Below, piece after piece: positions 24,101-35,915 of a stretch of 64,000 nt of DNA. The stretch lies in NCBI GenBank assembly GCA_038503035.1, contig JAVSML010024599.1, positions 496,001 to 560,000 of the forward strand, in the 5' to 3' direction. Both the position numbers and the translations under genes were made by a program. The notes under the pieces are model-generated. The model was not told the origin of the DNA, ran no database searches, and saw only the letters and a list, made by a program, of their open reading frames with translations. Numbering within the stretch: position 1 is the first letter of the stretch; each line of letters opens with the position of its first letter. The stretch is from Crocodylus rhombifer (taxonomy: Eukaryota; Chordata; Crocodylia; Crocodylidae).

Positions 24101-25499
24101 AATTTGATCTGGCAATTATAACAACAACAATCTATTTGAAGCAAAAATGATCAGAGGAAGTCTGAAATTATTCAGTTAAAAGATGTTAAAGTGTTGCTTG
24201 TTTCCAGGGGCAGTTTTGCATTGACAAAAGTCTGACAAAACATTTCCAACCAGTTCTACGGATAACTGAAAAACTGTAACATCTGACAACAGGGATCACT
24301 CGCATGTTAAAAGGAGAATGCTGGCTTTTGCACGCTGGAAAGAAGGGCAAGCTGCTAAATCTAGATAGTTCTTGATTCCACTTCCCCTCCTGCATTTTCC
24401 ATGTGTATCATCTTTCTATATTATGCTCACTCAGTTTTTTCATTTATTTTTTGAAGACATTCTTTTTTTTTTTTTTAACTGTTCATTTTACCTATTCTTC
24501 CACTAGAAAAGAAAAAAGTGATGTATTGTGTATTGATAGAGAAGAATGCTATCATTATATAGATTTGACCTACAGTGACTACCTTTTGCCTGGGATATAG
24601 TGAGAAGGAAAGGTTGCCATTTTTTTTAAATCTGAGCAGAGGTCAACTACTTTCACACTGGATAAGAGGCTTGTAGACATCTGTATTCAGAAAGTAGAGC
24701 TTGGTGTGTCAGCGGCTGCCAAGAACACTGCACATTCTGATGGGAATTGAGTCAGACGCTGGAATGTGAAAATATAACACCATAGCTGTTGGGGCAGGTA
24801 CAAAAATATTTTGGGTCACCTGTTCATAGCAAGCTATTAAAAGGTCTAAAATAGAACGTAATGGCCATAAGACATATTTTCTTGCTATTTTCAGAGCATC
24901 TTCAATTGTACCTCTGAGATTTCATTGTGTGGATCTGCTATCTTTTAAGATACAGCACAGCAGAAAAAATAAAGGCACATTTCCCATTAGTGCAGCGGGC
25001 TTCATGTGAGTCTGTTGTTTCCTGAAGGATTTGAAAATCAACAAGCACAAAGATGGCATTTTATATTAATTGAATTCAGGGAGTACGAATTTATTGCTAC
25101 AAATGGGCCAATGATAAGACCATTGACTCTCTGACCCAGGAATTAATGCTTGGACCCCATATTGCAGTTTTTCTAAATTCAACAAACACTACTAGAAACT
25201 TCTTAGCTGGTGCTCATGTGATACCAGGGGAAGTTGGGGTTTTATTTATTAATTTTTAACATAAAATTTATCATATTTCATTCCTTCCAGTTAATCCAGG
25301 ATGTGGTTCCAATACTACTCCACCAAGAGGGATAGGTAAATTCTTTCTGGGAGCTAAATACCAGATTCCATGGTTGAATTCTCTCTTAATGGTCTGTTTA
25401 GTTGTGTATTTCCTCTCTCCCTGCCTCCAAGTCAAAATCTGTTCTTCCTGTCTATCTGTCTTAGGTGTCTATGTGGTTCTAATCACTTGAGTTTGTGAA
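18171..25499. other. 7.3 kb of AT-rich DNA with no recognised element
   Basis: I scanned both strands for repeat ends, LINE protein words, tRNA-like boxes and exon-like frames and found none that I could support. Poly-purine runs at about 19200-19220 and a poly-T at about 24462-24477 are the only simple repeats. Diverged repeats or regulatory elements could be missed by eye. Confidence 0.5.
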
Positions 25500-25797
25500 T
25501 GCCTGTTGGCAACCTGCAGCCCGTGGGCAGATGTAGACTACACAGTTGGGATGTCTGTGGCACTTGTGTGGGAGATGAGCATGTCTGGGGGAGGTGGTGA
25601 GGGGTAGGGAGGAGTGGTAGCAGTGGCAGCATTAGTGTTGCTGGCAGATGGGTTGGAAGGAGATCAGCATGTCTAGGGTAAAGACAAGGAAGACATTCAC
25701 AAGGCAGACATATTGTATTTTTGCATGTCTGCTTTTAGAGCTAGCTCCTTTAAAGCAGCTTGCTATTCCAAAAAGGTTGCTGACACTTTCCCCTGCA
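25500..25797. mobile_element. Candidate hAT-type miniature element
   Basis: The left end 'cctgttggcaacctgcagcc' and the inverted right end CAGGGGAAAGTGTCAGCAACC share the GGCAACC / AGCAACC word and the CAGGGG start common at hAT-derived repeats. No clear 8-bp duplication is seen. Confidence 0.4.
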
Positions 25798-26423
25798 GTT
25801 ATTAAGGATTCAACAAAAACATAGATTATCTTTCATTGGATCCCCTTTTTCCTTTCCAGCCTTTTCACTCTCTTCTTCAGAAAACAGCTACTTGTGAAAA
25901 CAGAGCTGGGCCAAAACAGTATCTTCTTGGCTTTGCAAAAGGTATGCGTCTTTTGATTGAATGTCAGTGGCAGTTTGGACTTGGCTCTAATTTTTTTCTA
26001 AGCCTTCACAGCTGGTAAGAATTTAAATAAATGCTTCTATCTTTTGTCCTGATCCCAGAGGTTGTCAGAAGTGGAATCTGCTGAAAGGCATTACTAAAGC
26101 TTATTTGAGGATGGACTGATCTGCAGGAGACACCATTACTTTGTGACGTAGGATGTAGGAAGAGAGAGTTCATTGTGCATGAGGTTTGCAGTTGTACAAA
26201 AAAAAATGTAATTTTATAATTTGGTGGCCCTCTCTGTATACTGAGATCTGATTTTGTTCTGATTTATAATTAAAGACAAAACCCTTGAAATGGTCTGTGA
26301 GAGGGAAAGCCCTGGTGTCTGGTTGGTTGCCCTGAGGTTCCCAACTCTGGGGCAGACCATATGGCTGATTGCTCAAGGAGCTGTGGACCCTAGAAGCCCT
26401 GGTACGTGTGACATGGGGAATGT
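25798..26423. other. AT-rich spacer
   Basis: No gene or repeat is recognised. Confidence 0.55.
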
Positions 26424-26842
26424 ACCCAGATAAGTGTGGATGTTTGTTTCGTCAGGGACAAATAGCAGTGGCACACCTTTTGCTGCTTCTACTTGTCCCC
26501 AGGGAATGCCCATGCCATGCATGCTCTGCTGCACAGCAGGTTACCCCAAGTGGGGTAGAGGAGGCTGGGGCCAGCAACAGTGATGGCCCCAGGAGCCTTA
26601 CCTGGAGTCCTGGGGGCTTCAGGGCTGCAGATATGGCAGGAAGCTTGGCTGGTAGCTGGAGTATGACTCCAGCTGATCAGGCTCCAATTTTGGGTGGTGC
26701 TCACTGCAGTATGCTGTCCTGCTTTTTTGGGTGTGGGGTTTTTTTTGACTCTGGGATCTCCTGGGATCAACCAGTCAGCACAGGGAACACCTGCATATGT
26801 GGTGTGTGGTGCCACATACCACATGTCTATGCTCATCTGGAC
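26424..26842. mobile_element. Miniature inverted-repeat element
   Basis: The left end gtacCCAGATAAGTGTGGATGT and the inverted right end gtCCAGATGAGCATAGACATGT are similar over about 18 bp and bound a GC-rich 0.42 kb unit without coding capacity. I could not define the target duplication. Confidence 0.5.
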
Positions 26843-27851
26843 TTGGCCAGGCAGTCTATATGGCTGGATGCTTCAAGGCCAAACAGCCTGTAAATTGGGT
26901 GAGGAGACATTGAATCTAGCTGGCCTAGCACTATAAGAAATCTTCCTGGTGGACAGGGTTTCACAAACCCTGGTTGATTTCTGGTAGAAGTTGGACTATC
27001 CATATAGGATTTTTTAACTTCTCTACATCTGCAAGTTCTAATAAAATACTTCATCAGCATTTTTAGCCAGCTCTAGTTAGGACAGATTAGGTTGTCTTAA
27101 TTTAAGGGCAAGAATGAAAAGAAAAGAGAACCAAGGAAGTAAACTGCATAGGCATTCACATGGTGACATTTGTCTAACCCAACCACTGATCCATCTTCAT
27201 TACTGACTTTTCATAGGATGTGCTTCATATAGAGAACTATTTTTGCTATTCTGTTAACCATCTTGTTTCCAAAAGAACCCCAGGTCAGTTCATGTAAGTT
27301 AACCTGTTTCTCATGCTTTTGTGCAGAATGGCCTGGGGATAGTAATAAGGTGGGCTAGGAATGGCTACTTGATGCTATTTTCACCCAGTTAAAAAAAAAA
27401 AAAAGTATGGAAAAGCAGCTTCCAGTGTATACCCATCTATGAAATGACTGTAAAAATGAAGTGGTTACTGAAAAGATGGAAATAATAATGGTCAGTGCCC
27501 CTCTACTAGTGATTTAGGTAACTTGCTTAAGTAGGTAGAGTGAGCATTAGAGGTTGGATTTACTCTTGTCAGTTTTCTACATCAACAAGTACTAGGCTTC
27601 TGTTAATAAATGAGGAGAGAGTGTCAACTGTGTTGGCAGGAAATGGCCGGTTGTACAGCTGACAGGCAGTCTTGGCAAGGAATATATGTAATGGTTCGGT
27701 ATTGCAAGCTGTTTGTAGTTAGTGTTACCAAACCTGGCAGACAATTGCCTCATGAGGTCTGCTGACAGGCAGTAATCTAATCTGGTCTCCCATTTGTTCT
27801 CTGTTTTTATCTACTAAACACAACTTCATCTTCCTCTTGGTTGACTTGCAT
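26843..27851. other. AT-rich spacer
   Basis: No element is recognised; a short poly-A run lies at about 27390-27404. Confidence 0.55.
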
Positions 27852-27938
27852 GGTGTTTGAAATCTGAACGTTGCATTTAATCTTGTGGACACCAGGGTGG
27901 CAGAGGTGTTATAATCAAAGTCATGTAGAGCTTGGGCT
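27852..27938 (-). repeat. 87-bp open-frame repeat, copy 1
   Basis: This 87-bp segment recurs at 30345-30431 in the same orientation with four differences (95% identity) and abrupt loss of similarity at both edges. On the minus strand it is open and reads '..ALHDFDYN' then 'SATLVST' then 'LNATFRFQTP'. Two of the four differences are silent and two change a residue (T/P and R/K). I do not recognise the protein family. It may be a piece of a dispersed repeat or a duplicated exon-like fragment. Confidence 0.7.
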
Positions 27939-28258
27939 CCTGCCAACAATTTTTTCATGAGGATGTGTTTAGATTTCAGAATAAATTGACTTCCCAAGTA
28001 GGTTATGCATAGTTTTTATGTTCTTCTCCATGAATATTCTAGCAAAGAGTTTTTCTGCAATTCAACAGAATGGTTTTAAATGACTTCTCTTGAAGATTCA
28101 TGGGAAGCAAACTTCAAGTTTATGATCCTGACTACTCAGGAAACTGATTCCAAATTACTTTATCAAATCAAAGAAGAAACAGATTGTGTAACTTATAGCC
28201 GATCAAAATAAAAGACAACTTTTCTTAATCGCAGAAATATATTGAATATGCTGTGATA
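27939..28258. other. AT-rich spacer
   Basis: Nothing is recognised here. Confidence 0.55.
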
Positions 28259-28675
28259 TTAATGTTACTGGGGCGGTACTCCAAGAGGTACCCCCTTTCC
28301 AACTGGAGGGATCAAAGCAGGTGCCCAAGTGCTGTGGGAGGTGTAGGGACTCTCCTCCCCCTATAGAGCAGAGTCAGACCACCAATTGGGACTTAACCAT
28401 ATACCTTTTTAATACTGGGAACATAACAGGCATAAATCAGAGGGTATAGTGGACACTACAATGCCCCAAGGGGGCAGGATTCAACAAAGGTTAGATGCTT
28501 ACAATCATTGACAAAAAACAGGGCTAATAAAATATAAAACACAAACAGCAGAACAAATGATATGGGTTGGTGAAATATGAAAAGGTGCAAAATGTCAAAT
28601 GATAAGGAAATATAGGGCTTTGGTACCTGGAGGGGGAGAAAACACAACAGCCCCTTTCCACTGCAAGATTTGACT

Positions 28676-28748
28676 GCAAGTCACCTCAGCTGGGATTTGA
28701 ACTCAGATCTCCCAGGTAGTAGGTAGAAACACTGCCACACAGCCACCA
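28676..28748 (-). other. tRNA-like segment inside the LTR
   Basis: On the minus strand, 'ggtggctgtgtggcagtg' (A-box-like) is followed about 40 bases later by 'gagttcaaatcccag', which matches the B-box GGTTCRANNCC closely. No acceptor stem can be formed convincingly, so this is not called a tRNA gene. It could be a tRNA-derived SINE head embedded in the LTR. Confidence 0.45.
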
Positions 28749-29124
28749 CTGCTGGCATAGTGCCAAGCTGCTAGGGGTCTTGACCTTCCTGGAGGCCTGG
28801 CCTCACGTTGAGCTGCCTGGCGTCTGATTGGAGGAGCTGGAAGCAGATCTGGGAACCTCTCAGGTCGCTGCTCAGATCCTTCCTGGAGTTGGAGAACCTT
28901 TCCTGCTGGCTGCAGCCTCTCGTAGGGTATCCTAGAGCCCAGTGGGGAGCCTCTCCTGCCAGCCACACGCCGCACTGCTGAGGGTCGCACTGCTGCCTGT
29001 AGGTCCTCCTCTTTCAGGCTCTTCTGGGGCAACTGCTCCCGCCCCACTGGCTCAGCTCTTGCCAGCTCTGTGAAGCTCCTTCCTTGTTGCCCCTCACTGG
29101 TCTCTCCTGAGTCAGTCCATATGG

Positions 29125-29136
29125 CCCCTTTTATCC
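29125..29136 (-). promoter_or_regulatory. TATA-type box of the 28-29 kb LTR
   Basis: The plus-strand ccccttttatcc reads GGATAAAAGGGG on the minus strand, about 150 bp from the LTR start. This is a plausible core promoter of the former retroelement. Confidence 0.5.
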
Positions 29137-29289
29137 TCCTCCAGGTGACCCAAGGGGCCAAGCAGGGGACATGGGGGGTGAGTCTTTAGGGCCTGATTGG
29201 TGCGGAAAGGGAATCCCAAGTCCTCCAATCATCTTTTGCCCTTTCAAAACCCCTGACCTAGGTCACTGCCAGCTAGTCCGTCACATTAA

Positions 29290-30344
29290 GTTTTGATGTC
29301 AAGTTGTGTTGCAAAGCTTGTAGTTAGGCATTGATATTACAGGTAAACAAGCCAATCAATAGGGCAGTTGGGAGATGAAGGAATGGGGGGCTAGGAGTAG
29401 GAGAACAAAATAGAAGGGGTATAATTTGTGAGATGATTGCTGCCCTGGGTGGGAGGGGATCCTTTGATTTTTACCTTGAACCCTTGCTCCCAAATGAGTA
29501 GAAACTTTCACAGTGCAGCATATCCACGTTATGCAATGAATATGGAATGCAAGGTGCCAGTGGGATAGATTGAAGAAGGCCGAAGAGAAATCTGCATAAT
29601 TTCCATCCTGTGGAGCTGGTTGTTGGAGTACTTTGCGGGTAAGCAGAAGATGCAGGTGTGCAGGTCATGCTATTTCACCATGGGGCAAAATAGTTTGAAA
29701 TTAGTGCAGTGCAGAAAGCTATAGTTTTGCAGCTGCGTACCTGCCTTTTAGGTGCATAATGTGAAATAGGATTGATTTGGCCCAGGTATCCAAGTCCCAA
29801 AATTACAATCCTCAGAACAGCTATTCTGCTGCCAACTAACCCTGCAGGACCTAAGTTTTTACTTGTCAAGTTTGGTAGAGGCCTAATGTTTTGCTTCTGT
29901 GTTTTTCAAAAAGCATTTTAGTCAGGCACTTAGGTTTCATGCTGCTGAGCAGCTCATGCTTTAGTTTTAGAACTAGGCATTTCCTTCCTTATGTCTCCTT
30001 AGGGGATCAGTCTGGTAGATGTGAACTGAGCATACCCAGAGGATCAGGTCCTACATGAAACACAGCTGCTGCCACTTGGCAAAAACACAGTGAAAGAAGG
30101 GGACATCCTTCTTATACAAAGGCCTAGAATACTTACCTAGGATGTCAGCTTAATTCTCAGCTGCATCTGAGAGGGGTCCAAATCCTATATCATCCCCCCA
30201 CTTTCTGTGTGCCAGGATATCTGAGAACTGCATCTGCTGTTCAGCTCCCCATCCCTCCTGGCATTTTGAAATGCTTTGCCCTGAAGCCACTGGGCAAGGC
30301 AGGAAAGGCTCTCTGGTCCCTTAGCTCTTCCTACCAGGGAACCT
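29290..30344. other. Spacer without recognised element
   Basis: No gene or repeat is recognised. Confidence 0.5.
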
Positions 30345-30431
30345 GGTGTTTGAAATCTGAACGTTGCATTTAATTTTGTTGACACCAGGGTGGCGGAGGG
30401 GTTATAATCAAAGTCATGTAGAGCTTGGGCT
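30345..30431 (-). repeat. 87-bp open-frame repeat, copy 2
   Basis: Second copy of the segment at 27852-27938, in the same orientation and 2.5 kb away. The minus frame stays open across the copy and continues in frame on both sides within an 85-residue open frame. On the minus strand the copy is followed by CAG-GTTCCC, which would serve as a weak splice-donor-like site. Copy 1 does not have it. Confidence 0.7.
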
Positions 30432-33210
30432 ATTTCAAACACTCATTACCCCTCACAGACCATTTTTTGGTTTTAGGATTGGGGCTGTCCTGGTGCTGAT
30501 GCCAATACTGATAATCTGGTGATTGTCAGCATCAGCATGGGGGCATACAATGTGTTCAATTTCTCGCGCCATACAAATGACCCACAAAAAATGTTCCACA
30601 TCTTTTTGTGGAATATCTTTGTGGCTGGTTTGCAACTTCACGGAGCCATACATCTGTTGAACATGTTAGCACGGTTACTGTTTATGGTGTGAAATCATTT
30701 CATATAGTGGCATGAAGACAGAATGGGGGGAATCCCTCTAACTACACAGCATGCAACATTAGAAGCAAATTATCAGATGTTTCTGGGTTGCACTTTGGAA
30801 AACTCTTCCTAGGAGTGATCTAAATATAGCTACCCGCCAAGAATTGTGTTTAACTAGATTATTCATACAAACAAAGCAAGCCAAATATTAAACTAACCAT
30901 GACCAGAGAGACTGATTTCTGGGGCCAGCTTTTTGTAATAAAAAAGCTTCTTGGAAAATGTATAACTTTTAAATATGTGGTGCAAAACAAATGAGACACA
31001 TTTTTTAAAAACTCAGTCTAATTGTTTTACAGAATATTAAGACTCAAAATCTTCAGGGGTTATGAGGAGGACTTTAAATCTAATGATATAAGCAGCTGAA
31101 CAGGGTGTAAGTAGCTTGCAGATGAAGCTGGGCAGAAAAGCTGGATTTCGCATGCATCAGTGGGAAAAGAGGGACATATTTTTCATGGAAACTTTCACAG
31201 AAAAAAAGATCCTGTTTTTCCTGCCAGCTCCAGTTGTACCATGAATAGGTTGGTCATGGTGATGACTGAAACAACACTGCAAGCCATTTTATGGGGTGGT
31301 ATTTCCTTCTCTATCTCCTTTTCTCTGTCCAGCTTATCTCTGGATGGGCTTGTTTCTGACAGTGCTGGGGTTGAGAAAACACAAATGCCCTAACCCTGTA
31401 ACTCACTGCTGCTCATACATCTGCTGTAAGCGTTTCTTGTATATAATAGATCCTATCCTTAGAAGACGGGGAGGCCTCTGTTCAGTTTTCCTGGGTGAAT
31501 CCAAATGCTGTGCATCTCAACATGTCTTCTTCTGAACTGCCGGGACTTCCATTTTTTCAGGGACCTCTCAAATAAATGAAACCTTCCTTGGTCTAATCCA
31601 AAACATATGTCTCCCTGCATGAATTCCTCCTTTCCACAATTCATCCCCTTTTTCTTAGCTTAAAAGGAAAATCAAATGTCACCCAGGCCCAGAGGGACTT
31701 GCCCACATCACATATCTATTGTTGAAAGTACACCAGAATTTCTCAGTAAATAAATGCCAGAAATGAAGGCACAAAGATGAAATATGGATATGAGAATGTG
31801 TTTTTGTTCCTCTATGCCTGTATTTCTTTCTTTCTTTCAATCAATAAAAATGTCAACACCCCCCCCCTGCAAAAAGTGCGTGTTTGATTAGAGAAATGTG
31901 TTCTCTTTAAACTGTTAAAGATGCAAATGGTCCATTGTAAGATTCTGTCAGTTTTGTTGGCTAAAAAGAGATTACAAGTCAACACAGCTGTTCTGGCTTA
32001 ATATTTGTAATTGTAAACCTTTTTGAAAAATGCCACTATTTTGTCTCCAACTTGATGCATTCCTTCATGTAAGACGACCAGAATGTGACTGATACTGTAA
32101 AAACAGGCAAGGGGGAAGGAAGCCTACAAAAATGGAACTGTATTTTCTTTTGCCGATTAGTGGTCTGCTTTTTGTCTACTTAAATTATACTCATCTCATT
32201 TTGAGGTTGCACAAAATGATCTACCGCAGCTATGAAATTTAGATGATGTAAAACCCCAGTGGGAAAGGCAGTTTCTATACAAGAGTTTTCCAACAAATAT
32301 ACTTGGAAGTGTAACTGAGCCACACTGTTCTTTCTCCACTTCATTCTTGGAGGAAAAATTGAGAAAGCAAGTCAAAGTGGAATAGTTCATGAAAATGAGT
32401 TGTAAATTTTCAAGGGAAAAAAGATGGTGTTCGTTATTCCATAAAGACAAGAATGAGCTAGATCTAAAAAACAGGCTAGTGGTTTTCTAAATGGTGCAGG
32501 CTGATTGACATAATGTTCATATTTAGCCTCTTAATGCTATAAATCATTATCCTATTGGAACCAAAGCATGTCTGTACCTCTCATTTGCCATACCAGGCAA
32601 TGTTAATTTGAAACATGCAGGGCTGCTTCATACGTGCCACCTCTGAAACAAGTTTCAGCATAGCTGTTTGCAGGTTTGTGGGGCAGTTGGTCTAATTGCT
32701 TTTGCTGAGAGGCAGAGACAATTATCCAAGTGCACCAGTGCACTAGGCAGCTGTGTTACCTGTGGTTCAGGAGGTGGCTCGTATAGAAGAGAATGGGTTG
32801 CTTTAGCACAGTGATGTTTAGTGTAAGCGAGCTGTATAGACTGAATCTGAATCGCATAGCACCTGTCACCCATTACAGACACACTCATCAAAATGTTTCT
32901 AGTGACTTTCATATGACAAGAAAAGATAAAGAAATCCTATGTGCACAGAGGTGAAATAATCTTTTTGTAACTTTATTGCAGAGAATAGCATTAACAGTGG
33001 GGATGATTTGTCAAAATGTATGAATTAACTATTTCTGTTTGCAAGAAAAACGAATACCATTTTGTTAAGTTTTACTTTCCACAAAAAAAAGCCAACAACT
33101 TTCTTTTGAATATCAATCTTAGAATAAAGTTATCAGTAGAGGGTGGGGAGAATCATTACAAAGAAGTGCAGTCAAAGTATATATCTTTGTTTTATTTGGG
33201 AAGATATCCT
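30432..33210. other. AT-rich DNA, nothing recognised
   Basis: Apart from a poly-C run near 31860 and TTTC repeats near 31828, no structure is supported. Confidence 0.5.
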
Positions 33211-33290
33211 AAACTAGTGATTCTCAACCAGGTCTCTAGAGGTGCCCTGGAGGGTGCCTTTTCGAAGGTGCCTTTCAAGGTTGCCATGGT
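33211..33290 (+). mobile_element. hAT-type miniature element end (fragment)
   Basis: 'actagtgattctcaaccaggtctctagaggtgccctggagg' resembles the CAGTGGTTCTCAACC terminus of hAT-derived repeats. The other end is not recognisable. Confidence 0.4.
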
Positions 33291-34529
33291 ATGGCATGCA
33301 ATATTAAGTGTGCAAACATGATTCATTAGATCAGGGCTGGGCAAAATATGGCCTACCAAGCAATTTCATCTGGCCTGCAAGTGTCCACCAACTAATTGTA
33401 CCCCACCCAGCCCACATGCCTTGCTCCCACCCTCGTGCATGGAAGGGCCTGCCCAGCCAGCATGCAGCTTCTGAGCAAGGCTGTTGCTGCCACTGCTGCA
33501 GCTGCTGGGTCACCTGCTTGGCTTCCCTGGTGTCCTGCTTCCTTTGGGCACCAGGTAGGGAAGCATCAGGTATGGGGCAGGAGGGGGAGCTACAGCTGGG
33601 CAGGAGCATGGGGCTGGGGCTGGGGCTAGTGCTGGCAGAAGACTGGAGCCTGCTTCCAGGGTGGCAGCAGGAGCATAGAGCTTGGGTGGGCAGGGTGTGG
33701 ATGGGGGTGTGGGGGGGACCCCCCCTGGGGACCCCCTCACACTCCCCCTCATGGTGCACAGCCCCTGCTAGAGGCAGCAGCAGGTTGTGGGCACTCAGAG
33801 TGCTTGTGGCCCACACAGGTGCTGCTGCCCAGCGGTGTGTGGCTCCAGCCATTGCTGCATGTGGGGGCAATGAGCACACCTCTATCATGTGGGGCTCTGC
33901 ATGACACATGTGCAGCCATGCGATGGAGCTGGCTGCTTTCCCTGCTGCCTGCCATGCAGGTCCTGGGACTCCTCCAGCAGTGGAGGGGAGCCCCACCCCC
34001 TACTTCTTGATGGAGTCCTAGGACCTGGACAGTAGGGAGCGGGAAAGGCAGCTGGCTCCATCATGCAAAGTTTCCCCCAGTGGTGTGTGAGTACCAGGAG
34101 CTGCATGTGTACTGTGCAGAGCCCCACATGATAGAGGCAGGCCAGCCTGGCTGCACTCCTTCCCTCCATGCGCAGCGCTGGCCAGAGCTGTGCTCCTCTG
34201 GGCAGTAGTGCCTGCATGGGCCACGAGCACCCTCAGAACCTGTCGATTGCTGCTGCCGTGGAGCGAGTGCGTAGGGAGTCCCCATATAGCAAGAGACCCT
34301 TTTGTCTGCCCCCCTCTCAAATGTGAAGTTCCTCCATATAGCAAAATCCCCTCTTTTAGTATTTGCCCCCTTTTGGGGATGCTTTGTCTTTTCTACCTTT
34401 TCTTCCTTCCTCTCTCTTTCTTCTATCATAGCATTATTTTTATATGAGGTGTATTTGTATTGAAAAATAGAACTTGTAGATGCTTTTACAAATGTACTTT
34501 AAGTTTTTAAAAGTAAGTTGTACCATGTA

Positions 34530-35345
34530 ACAGTGTTAGCAAGAGCAGGAATCTTTGTATGGAGCAGGTCCCTGAATGAATCATGGTTGATTGTATAACA
34601 CAGTAGCTAGTTTGGATAAGTATGGTAATGAGCGGCAATTAACACCTACAAAATCAGAGACTAAGGAGAAGAAAGAATCAATCTAAAAAGCCAGGAATTC
34701 CCAGAAACTTCATTGTTAAAGGTACAGAAGCCCCCGTTTGAACTAATCAATGCTGGAAACAGATCCTTGGGGTGAAATACCCCCTGATCAACCACTTCCA
34801 GATCTCTATTCGTCAGGGAAGTGAATCAATCAAAATTCATTAACGGACTCCTGAGGCTGCACGTACATGTGGATGTGACCCCTGGGGCTGACAGCTGCCA
34901 TCCAGCAGCTATCAAGTGGGATGTCCCTCAAGGTCAATGACCTCTGGATTGGGTAAGCCTGAGAATTGGGGAGTCACCAAAGTCTGCCAGAGAGAGATAA
35001 AAGGCAGTGAAGAATGACCCCCAATGGCGCCCTCTTTGACCTGACCAGAACCCTGCCTGCCCAGCCAGAAGGACCAGCCAGCAACCCACTTCTGCAGCAA
35101 CATCGCACTGAAAGAAGCCTTGACTGGCCATCGATGGCAGACTCCAGCATTTAGGGATAGGTATATCTTGACATCAGTGCTTAATCTTCAGAGCTAGCTA
35201 CTGTGAGTGAGTGTGTGTGTGTGTGCATGAATATGTGTGTGTTTGAGGTGATCAGCACCAAGGTTTATGGTCTGACTTTTGCATCCATCCAATAAATTAG
35301 AATTTTATGATGATCCTGTGAGTTGGTGCTTTGTAGCCAACACCC
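34530..35345 (+). mobile_element. LTR-like insert inside the hAT-like element
   Basis: An internally distinct block has a TATA-type 'gagataaaaggcag' at about 34994 and, about 290 bp later, the polyadenylation-type 'ccaataaatt' near 35288, followed by 'gatgatcctgtgagttgg'. That order (TATA, then AATAAA, then a short end) is typical of an LTR. Exact ends and target duplication could not be set. Confidence 0.4.
35203..35244. repeat. (GT)n microsatellite, interrupted
   Basis: GT tracts are interrupted by 'gcatgaata'. Confidence 0.85.
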
Positions 35346-35520
35346 ACACCTTCCACACTCCTTCACACCCCACAAATGCCACACACTCACACCCTGCCCC
35401 CCACAGACCTCACATATACACCCCCAACATACCCTATTGCCTCCCCCACAGGCACACCCCCTGACAAACCCCACCACACCCTCAGTGTACCATACCCACC
35501 CCAACCACACCCCTCCAAAG
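35335..35520. repeat. CA/CCACAC-rich low-complexity tract
   Basis: An imperfect run of 'cacaccc', 'ccacac' and 'ccaac' words. The open frames here are Pro/His/Thr-rich artefacts. Confidence 0.75.
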
Positions 35521-35915
35521 AATATGCAAGAGTAAGACTTTACTTTTTAGTTATTATGCAATTACTTTGATATACAGTATGCAAACACAAATTATGACCA
35601 AAATATTTTTTGTAATAAAATTAAAATGTTATGGTAGGTGTTTGACTTTTAGCACATTACTTGTTTCTTCCCCTTCCCCCCCACCCCCAATGGCAACCCT
35701 CCCTCCCAAAAGGAATACTTTGGGGGGGAGGCAAGGGGAGGGACTGCTGGTGGCAAAGGTCAGGTGTCAGGCGGTGAGACTTCTGGGAGCAAGATGGCAA
35801 CCAGCAGGCAAGGCTGGTAGTCAAGGGGTGGGGCTACCTTTGTGGCTCTTGGCAGCTCACCAAAACTCATTAAGCATCCCTCCAGCTCAAATAATTGTCC
35901 ACACTTGCGCTAGAT

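Larger units (their letters stand above)
28263..29285 (-). mobile_element. Solo LTR, 1023 bp, flanked by TTAA
   Basis: The plus-strand limits are TGTTACTGGGG and CTAGTCCGTCACA, giving TG...CA termini, and the exact 4-bp word TTAA lies on both sides (28259-28262 and 29286-29289). On the minus strand the unit starts TGTGACGGAC and has a GGATAAAAGGGG TATA-type box about 150 bp inside, which sets the probable orientation. A four-base duplication suits gammaretrovirus-like elements. No retroviral frame is present. TTAA is also the piggyBac target, but the ends do not look like piggyBac ends (CC..GG). Confidence 0.7.
33332..35907 (+). mobile_element. hAT-like element with imperfect 8-bp duplication
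   Basis: The left end CAGGGCTGGGCAAAATATGGCC is the hallmark CAGGGGTGGGCAAA...GGCC terminus of hAT transposons. The right end, inverted, reads CAAGTGTGGACAATTATT, which agrees at CA, TGG and CAA. The flanks are CATTAGAT (33324-33331) and CGCTAGAT (35908-35915), matching at six of eight positions, as expected of an aged 8-bp duplication. No transposase frame is seen. Overlapping frames at 33308-34429 lie in GC-rich sequence without hAT motifs. Two independent pieces, rather than one 2.6 kb element, remain possible. Confidence 0.6.

Noticed and set aside
28676..28748. Functional tRNA gene
   Set aside because: Box-like words exist, but no cloverleaf or acceptor pairing is convincing; called tRNA-like only.
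33308..33996. 198- and 221-residue frames on opposite strands
   Set aside because: GC-rich interior of the hAT-like element with Trp/Cys/Pro-rich chance translation and no hAT transposase motif.
35335..35520. CRISPR-like or tandem-repeat array
   Set aside because: It is a low-complexity CA/CCACAC tract with no regular repeat-spacer structure, in a vertebrate genome.
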